Source of the DNA: Gnetum montanum
Taxonomy: Eukaryota > Streptophyta > Gnetopsida > Gnetales > Gnetaceae
Length of the DNA stretch: 64,000 nucleotides
Direction: 5' to 3'
NCBI GenBank assembly: GCA_015680685.1
Contig: MNCI01015841.1
Coordinates: 91,741-155,740 of the forward strand
Shown here: positions 10,439 through 22,659 of the stretch, piece by piece
Numbering within the stretch: the first letter of the stretch is position 1
Layout: each line of letters begins with the position of its first letter
The notes under the pieces: generated by a model
Seen by the model: only the letters and a program-made list of their open reading frames with translations
Told to the model about the DNA's origin: nothing
Database searches by the model: none
Made by a program: the position numbers and the translations under genes

Positions 10439-13284
10439 GTTGTTTTTGCCCTCTGTTTTAATTGTAGGATGGATTAATATACCCTTTTCTTGAAGGTTGA
10501 AGATATTTCTATTTCTTCAACTAATTCTCCAACTAACACATCAATTGATCATTAACTAATACATCGACTGATAATCAACTACATCAACTAAATACTACAT
10601 TATCTATTTTTATAATTATATTATCTAATTTTAGTAATATTTGATGACATCATATAATTTTAGTAATATGTAACTATATTATCTAATTCTTGGTAGCCTT
10701 TCTACTTCCCTTAAGAACATTGACTTTGGTAGTGTAATTAATGACATGCCATAGTGATCTTAAAACTATCTATAAGGGTTATGGAGCAAATCTTAAGCCC
10801 AAAAGGTTGAATTTATGATATCATTGAATTATTGGCTATCCAAATGATAAATCTAACCTCACCATTAAGTTCAAAAGGGTAAAAAATGTTGGAAATGACT
10901 ATTCATATGTTGAAAATGGACATTGTATGCTTGAGTGATGCCAAAATTAAACTTTTGAGGATCTCGAGGTGGTATATTGGGCAAGGAGTAAAAAATAATT
11001 TTTGGGGTTCCTTGGGATGTATCTAACTTCACCATTATGTCTGGAAGGTTGAAAAATATAGGAAACAACTATTTTTTTGCCGAAAAAGTCTTCCAAAATT
11101 AAAAGTTATGGCTTTTGGAGTCTAAGTACTTTGGCATAAAAATGAGACTTCCTGAGAGGTCACTCATCCCAATTCTACTTCAAAGTGAGTGCACTTAATT
11201 GTGGAATTTTTATCTCTATTTCTACCAACACACCAAATTCTAATTTTGGAAAGTATTTTTGCACATATTATTTTTAAGTTAACCATTTGATGAAAAAATT
11301 TTGAATTTTCTGTTAATTGATAGAAAGTTCAATTTTTCCATCAAATGACAAAGAATTTGCCATTTCATGTAGAACCATAGCAACACCATGGTGGTGCACC
11401 AGTAGTGTCCTGGGTAGCTATCAAGTGGCTGAGAGTTGAATGGCAATGAGGCAAGAAACATGAATGAGGTAAGCAACATAGCAAATGGAGGTCCATGTCG
11501 GTGAAGATGGCAGCATTGATATTGGAGTTGGCAAAAAAGGGCTACGTTGGGTGGCACAACCTAGGCCTATGCAACCCGCCCTTGGGCTTGAAAAACCTTA
11601 TTTAGGACTTGCACAACCCTTCCTAAGGCTCACATGACCCTCCTTGAAGTGTGTGCAACCCTCCTCATGCCCTGCATAGCCCCAAATGAGGCTAGCATAG
11701 CCTTCAAAATGTGTTGGTACTGGAGAGGAAGGTGGTGATCTATGGCAGGAGAGGCAATGATCAGTGGTCTGAGAGATGATTATCAACAATGTTGTAGATG
11801 ATTTTTGGTGGTCTTGGAGGTGGTTATCGATGGTGCTGGAGGTAGTTATCGATAGTGCTGGAGGTGATTATTGACAGTGTTAGAGGCAGTTATTAGCAAT
11901 GTTGGAGGCAGTTATTGGCAACGTCGATGGACAATAGCAACACAGTCAATAGCAGCTACAAAAATCATGGCCAGGGTTTTTGCAGATTGCAGGTGAGGAT
12001 TTCTACAGTAGGTGATAAAGTGTAATCCAAGGCATGGTAGCTGTAGTGCTCCAGGGTAGTGGTGTTCAGAGAGACAACAACGACATGTTTGGTAGTGGTA
12101 GGGTAGAGCATTGTGGTGGCTAGCACTCTACGGTGACTAACAAGAAATGGGCATGCAACGACAGGCAGTGGGTGTAGCATGGTAATGGGAAGTGTGACAT
12201 TAGGCATCAGGTGCAGAAAGTCAGTGGCTATTTAGAAATGGAACAGAGTGCAGACTCATCATGGCTACCTTTGCTATGCAGCTAGGCTTTATGGTAGGCC
12301 CAGTTGCCATTGATCATTGGCCGGTTGTGATGCTACTGGGTAGTAGCAGAGCCGGTCCTGACCTCACCCACAAAGGGGTTTTTTTAAAAAAAATTATAAT
12401 CTTTTTATGATTATTATTATATTATTATTTTTATTATTAATTAAAACTGAACAAGGGGGTCTTGGGTTTGAACCCATGTCCTCTTGTTAAATTTCATTAT
12501 TATTATTTTTCAATTTTTTAATTTATTAATATATTAATNACAAAGCAAGGGTTTGGTATAGGTAAATGGAAATTTTGGGTTGATTCCTAATCCTAAAATT
12601 TTGAAATTTTTTGGTTGAAATAATAAAGTAATAATTTAATATTATTTTAATGCACATATAACAAGAAACTTTAAACATTGATATCTCCCAAACCGTAAGT
12701 CCAATCGAGATGAAATTTGTGCTGTCAGAATTGTCTCCATGAGTACTATGTGTTAGACATAGTTTTAGTGTTCAAAAATGAAATTAATTTTTCAAGAATT
12801 AAAAAGACCAAACTAGCCTATTTTTTTGAATTAACATTTCTAGGATGACATATTGTAACTTGGAATCTTCTAGATTACTTGGATAGTGAATTTCGACAAA
12901 ACAATATTAATACATGTCATGGTTACTAAATTTCTTGAAATAAATTTAAAAATGACGTTAATTAATTAATAATTATAGTATTAAGATGGAAAATAGTTAC
13001 TTGGACAAGTGTATCATTGTCTTACCAACATCTCTTGTAATTGATGAATCTTGATGAGATGTGATCAAATTTTCATTGATAAATGATATCCATGAAATAA
13101 TCTTCTTTGTTGCATGCCTAATCCCTTGTTCATGAAATAAATGAAAAGGTATCTTCTGACTTACATCACAAACATATGGTACATTTGGCAATGATCAATG
13201 ACTTGTGTTGTGGCTTCAAGGTTGGATCATTCGATTCATGTTGTAGTCGACCCATGGTTCTGAATGGTCCCTGAGTTGTGGTTT
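10439..13284 (-). other. Internal non-coding region of element copy 2
   Basis: No gag, protease or polymerase motif was seen in any frame. 10680-11220 and 12670-12790 match copy 1 in reverse, which defines the shared interior. A frame at 12997-13191 (-, 64 codons, with HATKKIISWISF) is unrecognised. A single N at 12539 marks a contig join without visible duplication. Confidence 0.5.
11805..11925. repeat. 22-bp tandem repeat
   Basis: About five units of the type agtgctggaggtagttatcg follow one another with a 22-bp period and point differences between units. The period is not a multiple of three, so it is unlikely to be coding. Copy 1 has a different, 45-bp array in the comparable interior. 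Confidence 0.7.
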
Positions 13285-13296
13285 GCTCTCATACCA
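13285..13296 (-). promoter_or_regulatory. Primer-binding site, initiator tRNA-Met type
   Basis: On the minus strand TGGTATGAGAGC starts 2-3 bases inside the LTR end. It differs by one base from TGGTATCAGAGC, the common plant site for initiator methionine tRNA. It identifies the adjoining LTR as the 5' LTR of copy 2. Confidence 0.75.
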
Positions 13297-13298
13297 AT

Positions 13299-13565
13299 TG
13301 TGACATCCCATCCCCAGATGTCATGGAAAACATCGAATACATGATATATTAGACATTATGCATATGAAGGAAATATACCAAATGTGAAATCTGTATGATA
13401 TTTGACATTATTTATAAAGGAAATAATAATAAATATACATAAAGAGAAATAAAAGGAAGCTTTATTGATATGGAATGGCATATCCTAATCATGCTTTGAG
13501 AGCATTCCTTAGGGTTTTCTTCCTTTGGTATTTATCCCTTAGAGACAATCCAGCATAATTTCACT
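13299..13565 (-). repeat. 5' LTR (inner part), copy 2
   Basis: Matches 8538-8790 from the TGTGACATCCC terminus through the region of the minus-strand AATAAAG motif. Similarity fades at about 13565, roughly 340 bp short of a full LTR. Truncation or a later insertion removed the rest. Confidence 0.7.
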
Positions 13566-13929
13566 ATCCACACTAGAAGGCATTTGGACCTTCTAGAAGG
13601 CAAAAAATGGTTGAAATTTTCAGCCACAAGAAGGCACAAAGCCTTTCAAAAGCCTACTTTACATGGATTGCATATCCACATGAATGACTAAAAACTCATT
13701 CTTGAGTAAAAAAAGAAAAAAGGAGGATCAAGCTTTTTACAAAATGTGGAAACGTATGGAACCATGGACCAACAAACTAACTTACTAACTAGGTGACTGT
13801 ATGTGCTTGATTGTATGGATTTACATAATTTACAAAAATGGATATTCATGAAAATAAAATTGAACAACCTTATGAAAACTAATAGCTGGAGTTCCCTGAA
13901 TAGCCCAAGATGAAGAGACAATCAAATAG
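13566..13929. other. No gene seen
   Basis: Non-coding sequence between the truncated LTR and the decayed frame that follows. Words such as agaaggcatttggaccttct suggest small inverted repeats. No LTR end could be fixed. Confidence 0.4.
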
Positions 13930-16772
13930 TGCTAGGAGGTGGAGGCTGTTAGGATGCTGATAGACCTTGTCCAAGCTCTGATACCCATGGTGGTGGTGGT
14001 TGAGGCTGAGGTTTTGGCTATCTTGCTATAGCTACTACTTTTGCTAGAAGATGAAAGGCAACCAGCAATGCCTTCATTTTCTCCTCCTTGGTCTAGGCAT
14101 TGTACATAGTCCACACAACATCATCGATGTGAGTTGGTATGGGAACATCCCATGGATAGGGCATGACTAGGAACAGGTCCTTAACATTAATGAAATAGGC
14201 AATGAATTACTTATGTTTGATGTTGAATGCCCTGACAAGATTTTACAGCTTATGGTAATTGTTCATTCATTTGTTCAAGTTCTCTGCCACTACTTATTGA
14301 TGTATGAAGTGGGCTCAAAGAACTTCAAGCTTATCATTAGCTATTTCTAGCTTTTACTTTGTGTCTTTGTGGTGCTTGAACTTTGCCTCATACAAAATGT
14401 ATGAGCTAGACACTTGTTGCACTAGCTCTAACCATTACCTTATAGTAGTTAGCATTTCCAAGTTTGCATATCATAGGTTGGGTAACATCATATATTCCAT
14501 CATCTTCTTGATCTACAAGTCCTTAAAGTAGATTTCAACTTTGTTATATAGGTTTAGCCCATCAAACATGGGTTGTCACAGATTCTCTATTTGTTGGAGT
14601 TGTTGGAGAGCCTCATTCATCTTTACCTTAACTAATTAAATTTCTTTTTCATTGACTTTTATATGAAGCCCAACCTAGTATTCGTAGTGGTTCTTGATCC
14701 TTTCAAGATTTAGGACCTCATTTTTCTAGGTGGCTATCTCAATGGTTATTTACTGGTGAAGCAGATAGACTTTCTCCATTGAGAGATTTTGATTCTTAGC
14801 ATCTAACCTTCTCAAATCCAAGTTTACCTTAGCAAGCTACTCCTGCAGCTATTACACAAATTCTACCATTTGATCTTTCTATGCCTTGACATTCTACAAG
14901 TGATGAATGTCCTTGGTTAGAGGTGGATTCTCCTTGTAGACCTCTAATAGGTCCTTCTTGATGTTGTAGGTCATGGTCTCCAAGAGCAATGCATCAAATA
15001 CCATTACCTACTTTACATTCTTATACTCTCTTAGTTTGTTTTGAAGTTATAGAAAAGCTTCATCTCTTGTTATTTCCTGGTTGAGAACAATGGGATTAGC
15101 TAATCAGGCTTGTAATTCTATAACCTCGGTAGCCAACTGTCTATTATTGGAAATGGCTTCCTCAAGTTAGTTGTTGATGATGTTAATCTTATCCTTAGCT
15201 TTCAATAGCTCTAACTAGGTGGCAATGATGTTATCTAGGAGATCACAGATCTTTAGAAGTAGTTGCCTAGTTCCCACTAGGTGGTCCAACACCTCCTCAT
15301 GTTGGGCTACACTTAGTCATCCACTTACTCTTGTAGGTGTTTGCAAATCCCTAAGTGCAATAATATTAAGCAAGGTTGTTGCAAGAGTGTTTAGTACCTT
15401 TGTAATGTGGTTGGCCACCATCTTCACTATTGTCTCCTATCCATGGTGTTGCTAGTTGTCCCCTTGCCCTCCTCAAGGAATACTAAAAAAGTGATGTCAT
15501 TCTTAGAGATATCTGGGAATTATTATTATCCTAAGATGGATACCATTACCTCTTATGTGTTCAAATTTAACCTTGTGAGTGCCTTCATCCTTTGTGTGGA
15601 GAATAATGATGCAATCTACTACAACAAGCTTATTGTTTGAGTGACCTTGTTCCAATGCCTCAAAGCTAGCTAGTAGATTGATGAGTCTCCATCCCTTGAT
15701 CATTCCTACTATTGCTATAAGAGTTGCTCATGGAACTTCTACATCTACTTGATTGTAGCACAAGCCTTTGATATTCTTTCTTGAGTTAGTAGTGGTGGTG
15801 GTGGCTACTTCTCTTCTTACAACTTGACAGACACTTTGTCCTACATCATCTCTTACCAAGATGTGGTAGGAGCATGATGTAACACATCATTGGCATAGTG
15901 GGCTATGCCTTTCCTTTTGTATAATTTTCTAATAAGACACAGAAAGAGAAGTGTCTTCCTCTCCCATGCTCATTCTCTTTGAACCTTTTCTCAATTTCTA
16001 GGAATATGTGCTATGGGAGATTGAAAAAAAATTTCCCGCTTAGCACAACACATGCACAAGTAGAGAAGATTGTGATTTTCCTTGGCCTCATCATTGGGTT
16101 GAGATGATGGGCCATAATTTTGAAATAGGCCATCTTTACCTTAGTGAGTGCATCACACTCCTTATAGATCACTTCATAGCATCACTAGATCCACTCTTTC
16201 TTGACCTCTTAGTCTGCTTGCATTGATATCTCTACCAAGGTTGTTGTAGTGTCAAGAAACCTAAGGACCTTTGAGATGGCCTCGATCGAATAGGATACCG
16301 GATGTCCTTGATCTTGACTACGGTGTCTACCTACTTGTTGTTTCAAAAGAGGTATGCTTCTCCTAAGTACCACTCCCTAATGGAAGTGAGAATAGGCCAC
16401 ATGGGAGAGGTTTGCAACTAAGTCTTAACCTCTTATGGTGCAAAGTCTAAGAAGGAACCAAAGTTAAGCTCTTAAAGAACCAAAATTTTGATCACCTTAG
16501 TGCTAATTTACCTTAGGCAAGCCTCAATCATGATGACTTCTAGGTTTGGTTTAGGGCCAGGCACCTCATCTTGTTGTGACTGATAAGTTTTAGCTATGGG
16601 AATTTATCGAACAGATTCCACCTTGGGCTCCTTCCAAAGAGGTCCCATGGCATGTGTTTCTACTACTTCTTAGGATTGCTATGGCTACTAGCCCTTTTCC
16701 CATCTTTGTTGCTTGTCCCTTGGTTGCAACAATCCTCCCTCTTGTGGTCTCTTAGGTTTTGGTTCCATTTGT
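13930..16772 (-). pseudogene. Decayed coiled-coil-like retroelement frame
   Basis: A long minus-strand frame can be followed from the ATG at 16772 (MEPKPKRPQEGG) to a proline-rich end (PKPQPQPPPP) near 13940, through many stops and a few frame changes. The first third contains a block near WPILTSIREWYLGEAYLF. The last third is rich in Lys, Glu, Leu and Gln in a pattern like a coiled coil. I recognise no enzyme. Most stops sit where Gln would fit, as in a C-to-T decayed gene. A possible primer-binding site lies about 50 bp upstream, so this may be the gag-like or accessory product of a non-autonomous LTR element. It could also be an accessory frame of element D. Confidence 0.4.
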
Positions 16773-16818
16773 AATCATAATATAACCAAGGATCAGCTCT
16801 TAATTGATGTAACTTAGA

Positions 16819-16832
16819 GCACTTTGATACCT
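16819..16832 (-). promoter_or_regulatory. Possible primer-binding site
   Basis: On the minus strand AGGTATCAAAGTGC resembles the initiator tRNA-Met site TGGTATCAGAGC with a few changes. It precedes the ATG of the decayed frame. No matching LTR pair was established, so this is tentative. Confidence 0.3.
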
Positions 16833-16844
16833 TGTCTCCTTGGC

Positions 16845-18959
16845 AAGTTACACTTAGGCTAAGTTGTGATTATGGAGGATTAATTATTTTAATATTATTT
16901 TATTATTATTTCATTTGGATAGCTACCAAAGTTTGATGGTAAGCTTTAACTTACATGAGTTAATGATTTTTAATGTTATTTTATTAGTTAAACCTTGTGG
17001 GAGTTAGAAAAATTTCAAAACATTTTTTGTCAAAAACCTATGATTTGTAGGCCCCATGACATAAATCTCACCTTTGATAGCTACAAGATTAAAGAACAGA
17101 GTGATTTGGAGAAGTGGTTTATATGTTATAGGCTCGAGAAGGCTCTAGGCTTTGAAAACTACCAAAACTCCTTGGGCCTTTGGAAGAAAATGGCAAAAAT
17201 TAGCTAAGTGTTGATGCATATATATAGTATTTTTGTGCTATGTTGATGAGGATGCATCGATGCATTAGGCTACATCAACGGGAATGCATTAATGCAACCA
17301 AAAATCAAAACTTTTTCCATTTAAAAACTAAGCAAGCACAAATATTTTTTTTTTCATAAAATTGGAATCCATAGGAAGCCAGAAAAGCCTAGAATAATGC
17401 AAATGCTAGAAGAGGGTTAGAAATAGGCTTAGAAAAGAAGATTTTTAGAGATTTAATATGTCAAGGAAGGAAAATACTAGATACATCATAGTGAGATTGT
17501 AATGTTTTGAGAGCAAAATGGCTAAGGGATAAGATGTTTAACCATCCCAACTAAGGAATATGCAAGTGTGTCCTTCCCATAGTAGGCTCATGCCCTTAAT
17601 GCCCTTGCATGTCCTCAAACCAAGAAGCCCATGGACCCCAAGGTTGATTAATGATCATGGATTGTTAAAGACTAAATCATCAAAGAAGTCATACAAGAAT
17701 TTCAATTGTTTACTAAATGAACCCATTGAAACATTCATGAAAAGTTGTAGTGAGGTTGTTTATGGAAGAAATTTTTGGATGAGAGAGAGCATGAAATGAA
17801 GTTCTCCATGGTGGTTACATGAAGTTCCTTGTGAAATATGTGATTAATTATGACCTGAGATCTTTCTTGTGAAAGATGTGATTAATTATGACCTGAAAGA
17901 CCATCCACTTCTAGTGACTTTGCATCAACACCTTAAACCATTCCACCCCCAAGCTACAAAAACATCCCCACAGACCACTCACCATTCCAAAAGAAGAAGA
18001 AAAGACAAGAAGGAAGTGAAAAGGGCCTTAGTTTGAGGGGTGCCTTCAAGCATGGGTAACACGTCTCTCCAGCCCCATAACTAGTGCTTTTAGCCCATTA
18101 TTATATCTAAGGCATGTGCTTTGAATTTTCATCATTATTTGTTTTTGCAAATGGGAATTGCATTATGCAAAGACATTGCCTCCTATTTATTGATCTACAA
18201 TGGAATGGTTAGAAATCCATGGAAATTCTCATGTAACTTAGATGACAAGTAGGTATAAAAGTGATAAATCCTTTTGAAGTCACACCCTTGTCAATCTACT
18301 TAATTCATCCTAATTTTGAAAGGTACAAAGGTGACCAACTTATTGTAAGTTGTTATCAATAAGGAACCTCGTAATTCCAAAATGAGGAAACACCATAGAG
18401 TTGAGTGGAGTGATGGATGTCATGGACTCACTATTGTTAACATGAAAAGAATTAATGTCCCATTAGTAAATGTAAAATTTCTAAAATGAAATCCAACCAA
18501 TTGTAATCAAGTAATCAATAAATTTCAAACCACTAGTAATGAGTAGCTATTGTTGGCACCAAAGTCTTGATAGCAATAAAGAAAGATAAATGAAGGTAAG
18601 AAAAATTCAAATAAAGAAAAATAAAAAAATATATAGAAAAAATTGTAAAATATCCATGAAAATAGAAAACATACTAAAAATGATATAAAACAGAAAAGTT
18701 AAAAACTGAGGAGCCACTTTATAGAATCTTAGCATGGATGGCCATCTCCCCCATGACTAAGTTGTAAGGGGGAGATCTGGAAGGAGATATGAAAGATCAA
18801 GCATGCTTATCCATATTTTGAGGTATTATGTCCATTGGTTATTTAGTGTTCAAGGAAAGGCTTTACTTGTTGAGTGTTAACTAATAATTTCTTATATGGG
18901 TTGTCATGGTGCTAAATCAACATGGCCCTAGATGAAAAGGTTTCATTGACAATGTAAGG
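16845..18959. other. Gene-poor region, possible LTR or UTR remnants
   Basis: No protein was recognised. A palindromic word tgcatcgatgca lies at 17252-17263. At 17835-17900 the 20-base word tgtgattaattatgacctga occurs twice about 40 bp apart. 3' sequences of element D should lie here, but no LTR boundary could be fixed. Confidence 0.4.
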
Positions 18960-19034
18960 ATCCTTTCATAGCATTTTTAGTTTTGTTCATTGAGGAACAT
19001 GCATGAGGTTTTAGTAGAGCACCTTATCATCTAG

Positions 19035-19960
19035 TTAAAACTTTACTTTCCTAATCCTAAGGTCATGACATTGTTTATTGTATGCCTTATGTACTTTGTT
19101 TGATGATAGGACCATTAATCTGTTATCATCTAGCACATTGAGGTTCATCAATCTTTCTTTTTGTGCTAGGCATAGATCCAATTCTAGGTCACATGTAGTT
19201 GAAAGTGTAAAGAGTTTTGCTTTGATAACATGTGTTGGGAGCTTTTCATACATGAGCTCATAGGGAGAATATCCTATAAGAAGTTTTCAAGTTAAATGCT
19301 AAGCCTATAGGACATCATTAAGTTTAGAGCTCCAGTCCCTCATATATTTACTAACCATTCTTATTATATTTTGGTTATCTCCATATTAGTGACCTCAACT
19401 TAACCATTTGCTTGGTGATGATATGAAGTTATTAATTTATGCTTAACCTTCATGTACTGAATGAGTTTATGAAAAATGACACCTGTAAGATGGGTATTGT
19501 TATAAAAAATAAGTGCACGTGGCACTCCAAACCTATTTACAACATGTTGTACAAACCAGGCTACCATAGATGATGTATGGTTAGTGATGATTACAGCTTC
19601 TACCCATCTCATGCAATAGTCAACAGCTATAATGATGTTACCTTTTCATTGGACATGGAGTTGATGGACCCCATAAAGTCAATTTTCCAAATATTGAAAG
19701 GATCTAGTGATTGAATCCATTGTTGGGACCCTTCCATATGAGTAGTCATCCCCCCATCATGTTGGCATCTGTCATAGTAGTGGATGAAGTGATGGGTATT
19801 GTTGAAGAGTGTAGGCCAATAGTAGCCTACCATAAGGATCTTAATAGTCATTCATCTCCCAGCATAGTGGCCCTCATAAGGACCCTAGTGTGCATCTTGG
19901 AGGAATTATAGTTGATTCACATTAGGGACATACCATTGTAGCAAGCCATCTATGTAAACA
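19035..19960 (-). pseudogene. Integrase relic, element D
   Basis: Segments of a Gypsy integrase, which joins retroelement DNA to the chromosome. A zinc-region block (MVGYYWPTLF with a CQ pair) lies at 19627-19851. The core follows at 19400-19612 with MRWVEAV, RFGVPRALIF and HHQANG. The second catalytic Asp of the usual (T/S)DNG motif is replaced (FYNN), and a Glu after NG is not reached in frame. The C-terminal region at 19035-19253 includes LCLAQKERLMN. It is broken by stops and frame changes. Confidence 0.75.
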
Positions 19961-19989
19961 TTTTAAAGGTTTCCATTAATCTCTCTGAA

Positions 19990-20075
19990 GTATTTGGCTT
20001 GGTGAAGAAACTACTATTTCTTTAATCTCTATAAAGTATTTGGCTTGGTGAAGAAACTACTATTTCTTTTTGTGG
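19990..20075. repeat. Tandem duplication inside pol of element D
   Basis: About 42 bp (aagtatttggcttggtgaag followed by aaactactatttcttt) is repeated directly with almost no change. It is a local duplication in the dead element, or an assembly slip. Confidence 0.7.
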
Positions 20076-20149
20076 TCCCACCCATATGACATCTCTTGAT
20101 TAAGAAGATAGGACAGGATGTTCTCGTACTAGTTGGTTTCTTTGGAGTA

Positions 20150-20700
20150 TTATTTAGTAATAGCATTAGCAAAGAGGAGTTCATTGGGAAATTGGTCTAA
20201 TAATGGGCTCTCCTCCTTCTTGCTATCCCATTGTAATTGAGACAAGTGCTTAGCAACCATATTCTTGGTTCCCTTTCTATCCACCATCATCAAATTGAAC
20301 TCTTGCAAGATTACTAGCCATTGTATGACACAGGGGCTTATCGTTGGTTTGTTCATAAGAAACCTTATAGCATTATGGTTAGTGTGCAAAAATACTTTAT
20401 ATCCAAGCACATATTTCCAAAATTTATCTAGAGCATACACCACTGGCATGAGTTCTTTTCAGTGGTGGTGTACTTTAGCTGTGCATCCACAATGCTCCTG
20501 CTTGCACAATGAATGTAATATGAATGTTTTTGATCATCCAACTATGTAAGCATGGCTTATAAGAAATAGTTAGATGCATCCATCATGGTATGGAAGTGTC
20601 TAGACTAGTCTAGTGCTTGTAGAATGGGAGTTTTAATGAGCTTCTACTTAAGTTGTTGGAAGCATGCTCACATTCCTTACTCTAGATAAATGGTGCATCT
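20150..20700 (-). pseudogene. RNase H relic, element D
   Basis: A frame at 20150-20449 contains VVYALDKFWKYVLGYKVFLHTNH, ending with MVDRKGTKNMVAKHLSQL. This is the classic Gypsy RNase H C-terminal block (DH..I..L) in which the usual Asp of TDH is Asn. RNase H removes the RNA of the RNA-DNA hybrid during reverse transcription. Upstream parts continue with stops into the RT thumb. Confidence 0.75.
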
Positions 20701-21430
20701 TTCTTTGTTAGCTTCACCAATTGTTTGGTGATCTTCAAGAATCTCTCAATGAAGTTCCTATAGTAACCTATGTGTATAAGGAATGACCTCACATCTTTAA
20801 CTATTTCAAACTATCTGGTGATTCCTTGGATGACCCTCATCTTTTTTGGGTCTACCTTGATCCCTTTGCCAGAAATTTGGTGGCCCTAGACAATGCCTTC
20901 TTGGACCATTAGATGGCTCTTTTTCTAATTGAGCCTTAGACTTTCACCCTACTATTGATTTATTGTTGGAAAATGCTAAGGACTAAACATTGGAAACTAG
21001 TTGGAGCATTGCATAGGCCAAAGGGCATATTTTGATTTGTAAAAGTTCCCCAAGGACTTGTGAATTTTATTTTGACCTAGTTCTCTTGTGTAATTTGGAT
21101 TTGGTTATAGCCAGTATAACTGTCTAGAAAGTTATAATAGCAAAGCCCTACTATTATATCCAATACTTGGTTCACAAATGACAATAGGAAATGATCTTTA
21201 TAGGTTTCCATGTTCAACATCCTAAAATCAATATAGATCATTCACTTGCCTTCTTTATTTAGCACTATAACTAGTGCACTAACCCACCTACTATCCACAA
21301 TGGGATAAATGAACCCTGCCTTGAGGAGTTGCTCAATCTCCTCCTTGATGATCATATTAAGTTTGGGGTTCAAGCATCTCTGTAGTTGCCTCTTTAGTTT
21401 AATGGAAGGGTTGGTATAGATTATATGCTA
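20700..21430 (-). pseudogene. Reverse transcriptase relic, element D
   Basis: The minus strand reads the Gypsy RT landmarks in order: IYPIVDSRWVSALVIV, YIDFRMLN, a DHF block (HFLLSFVNQVLD), FLDSYTGYNQIQI, SPWGTF and MPFGLCNAPTSFQ. The YMDD-box region is damaged. At least seven in-frame stops lie downstream of the MPFG block. The domain would copy the element RNA into DNA. Confidence 0.8.
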
Positions 21431-21989
21431 GCATATCCTTCAATCGATTCCAATGAGCTCATGATATGACTAGGTAAAGGCTATTGGCCATTTGTTGATA
21501 GCTCCCAATAACTTCTTCTTTTGTTCAGGAGCAAGCATGGTATTAATGATAACTAGCTTGCCATTGTTTAAAAATGCATATTCCATGATTTTCTGTAGAT
21601 CCTTTAACTTAAGGAGCTCCTACTTGAAGGTTTATAGGATCTCCAACTCTCCCCAACTAATTTCCCCTTATTCATTAGAGAGTTGGTGATGGATCTACTC
21701 TAGTTGATCCATACTCTTCATGTAAGAACTTGTGAGGCTCTTAGTTGGTTCCATGCACATTGATGATTTAGCATCTCTTTCTATTATCAACCATTGGATG
21801 CCATATTGTTTAGTGGCTATAGTATACAATCACCATTGAATTTCCACAACAGTAGCACATTGACTACATTCTTTAAGGGATGTGCTCTTGATAGTCCATA
21901 ATCTTTGCATGTAGTGGCACCCTGTGTCACTATACATGATGCATTGAACATGATTTTTCTCAATCTTTTCAAACTTATTCTCCTTGAAA

Positions 21990-22310
21990 ATTTCTAAGGA
22001 AATATCTCAAATCTCCAACCATGTATTGATTATACTTAGCCACACTCTTCCCATGATGATTGGGAAGTGCCCCTTAGCATTCTTCACATGGATCACCAAG
22101 AAATCAATTGGATATGACCACCCACAAATGGTGGTCACGATGTCCTCAACTAATCCCAAAGGAATAATGATGAATTGGTCTATTAATTCTAACCTTATAT
22201 TACTTATTTTCAAAGGAGGTAGGTTCTAGGCTTTGTACATTTCTTGGTAGATCAAGTTAACTTTAGAACCTAAGTTCAAAAGAGCTTTACAAGGTTCATT
22301 TCTAAAAATT
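21990..22310 (-). pseudogene. Aspartic protease relic, element D
   Basis: A frame at 22007-22213 with IPLGLVEDIVTTI and FPIIMGRVWL matches the C-terminal half of plant Gypsy retropepsins (usually LGRPWL). The catalytic D(S/T)G part would lie just upstream but was not read cleanly. Retropepsin cuts the Gag-Pol precursor. Confidence 0.6.
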
Positions 22311-22659
22311 TGTAAATAAATAAGGGGACTTCTAGGATCAAATATTTTCCTGAAAAGGTGATCAACCTTTATCTAATCAGTGACGATGTGGATCAACTTA
22401 ATGGTATGCATCTACAGAGTGTTTTGAATTGAAGGAGGCTCAATGGATGTTACAAAGGAGGTAGGAGTAGGGTTCACAACCATAGGTCTTTGTGAGGGCT
22501 TTGTGGAGATATTGGTTCTAAAGAAAGGTCTTTTATGTGGCTTAGAACTAGAACCACTTAGCTAAGGAGTTGACTACAAGTTTATAGCCTTTGCGAAATT
22601 TCTCTACTATGGCTACATTGGAATCTCACCTTACATAGATAGAGTAGGTAAAAGAGGAG

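Larger units (their letters stand above)
8538..13565 (-). mobile_element. LTR element carrying an EEP-exonuclease gene, copy 2
   Basis: Minus-strand element with 3' LTR 8538-9141, polypurine tract 9147-9159, the captured-gene relic (gap to 10438), a long non-coding interior, a primer-binding site at 13285-13296 and the inner part of a 5' LTR at 13299-13565. No gag or pol was recognised in the interior, so it would need enzymes from elsewhere. It interrupts the Copia RNase H relic. The outer part of the 5' LTR is not recognisable past about 13565, so the target duplication cannot be checked. Confidence 0.7.
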
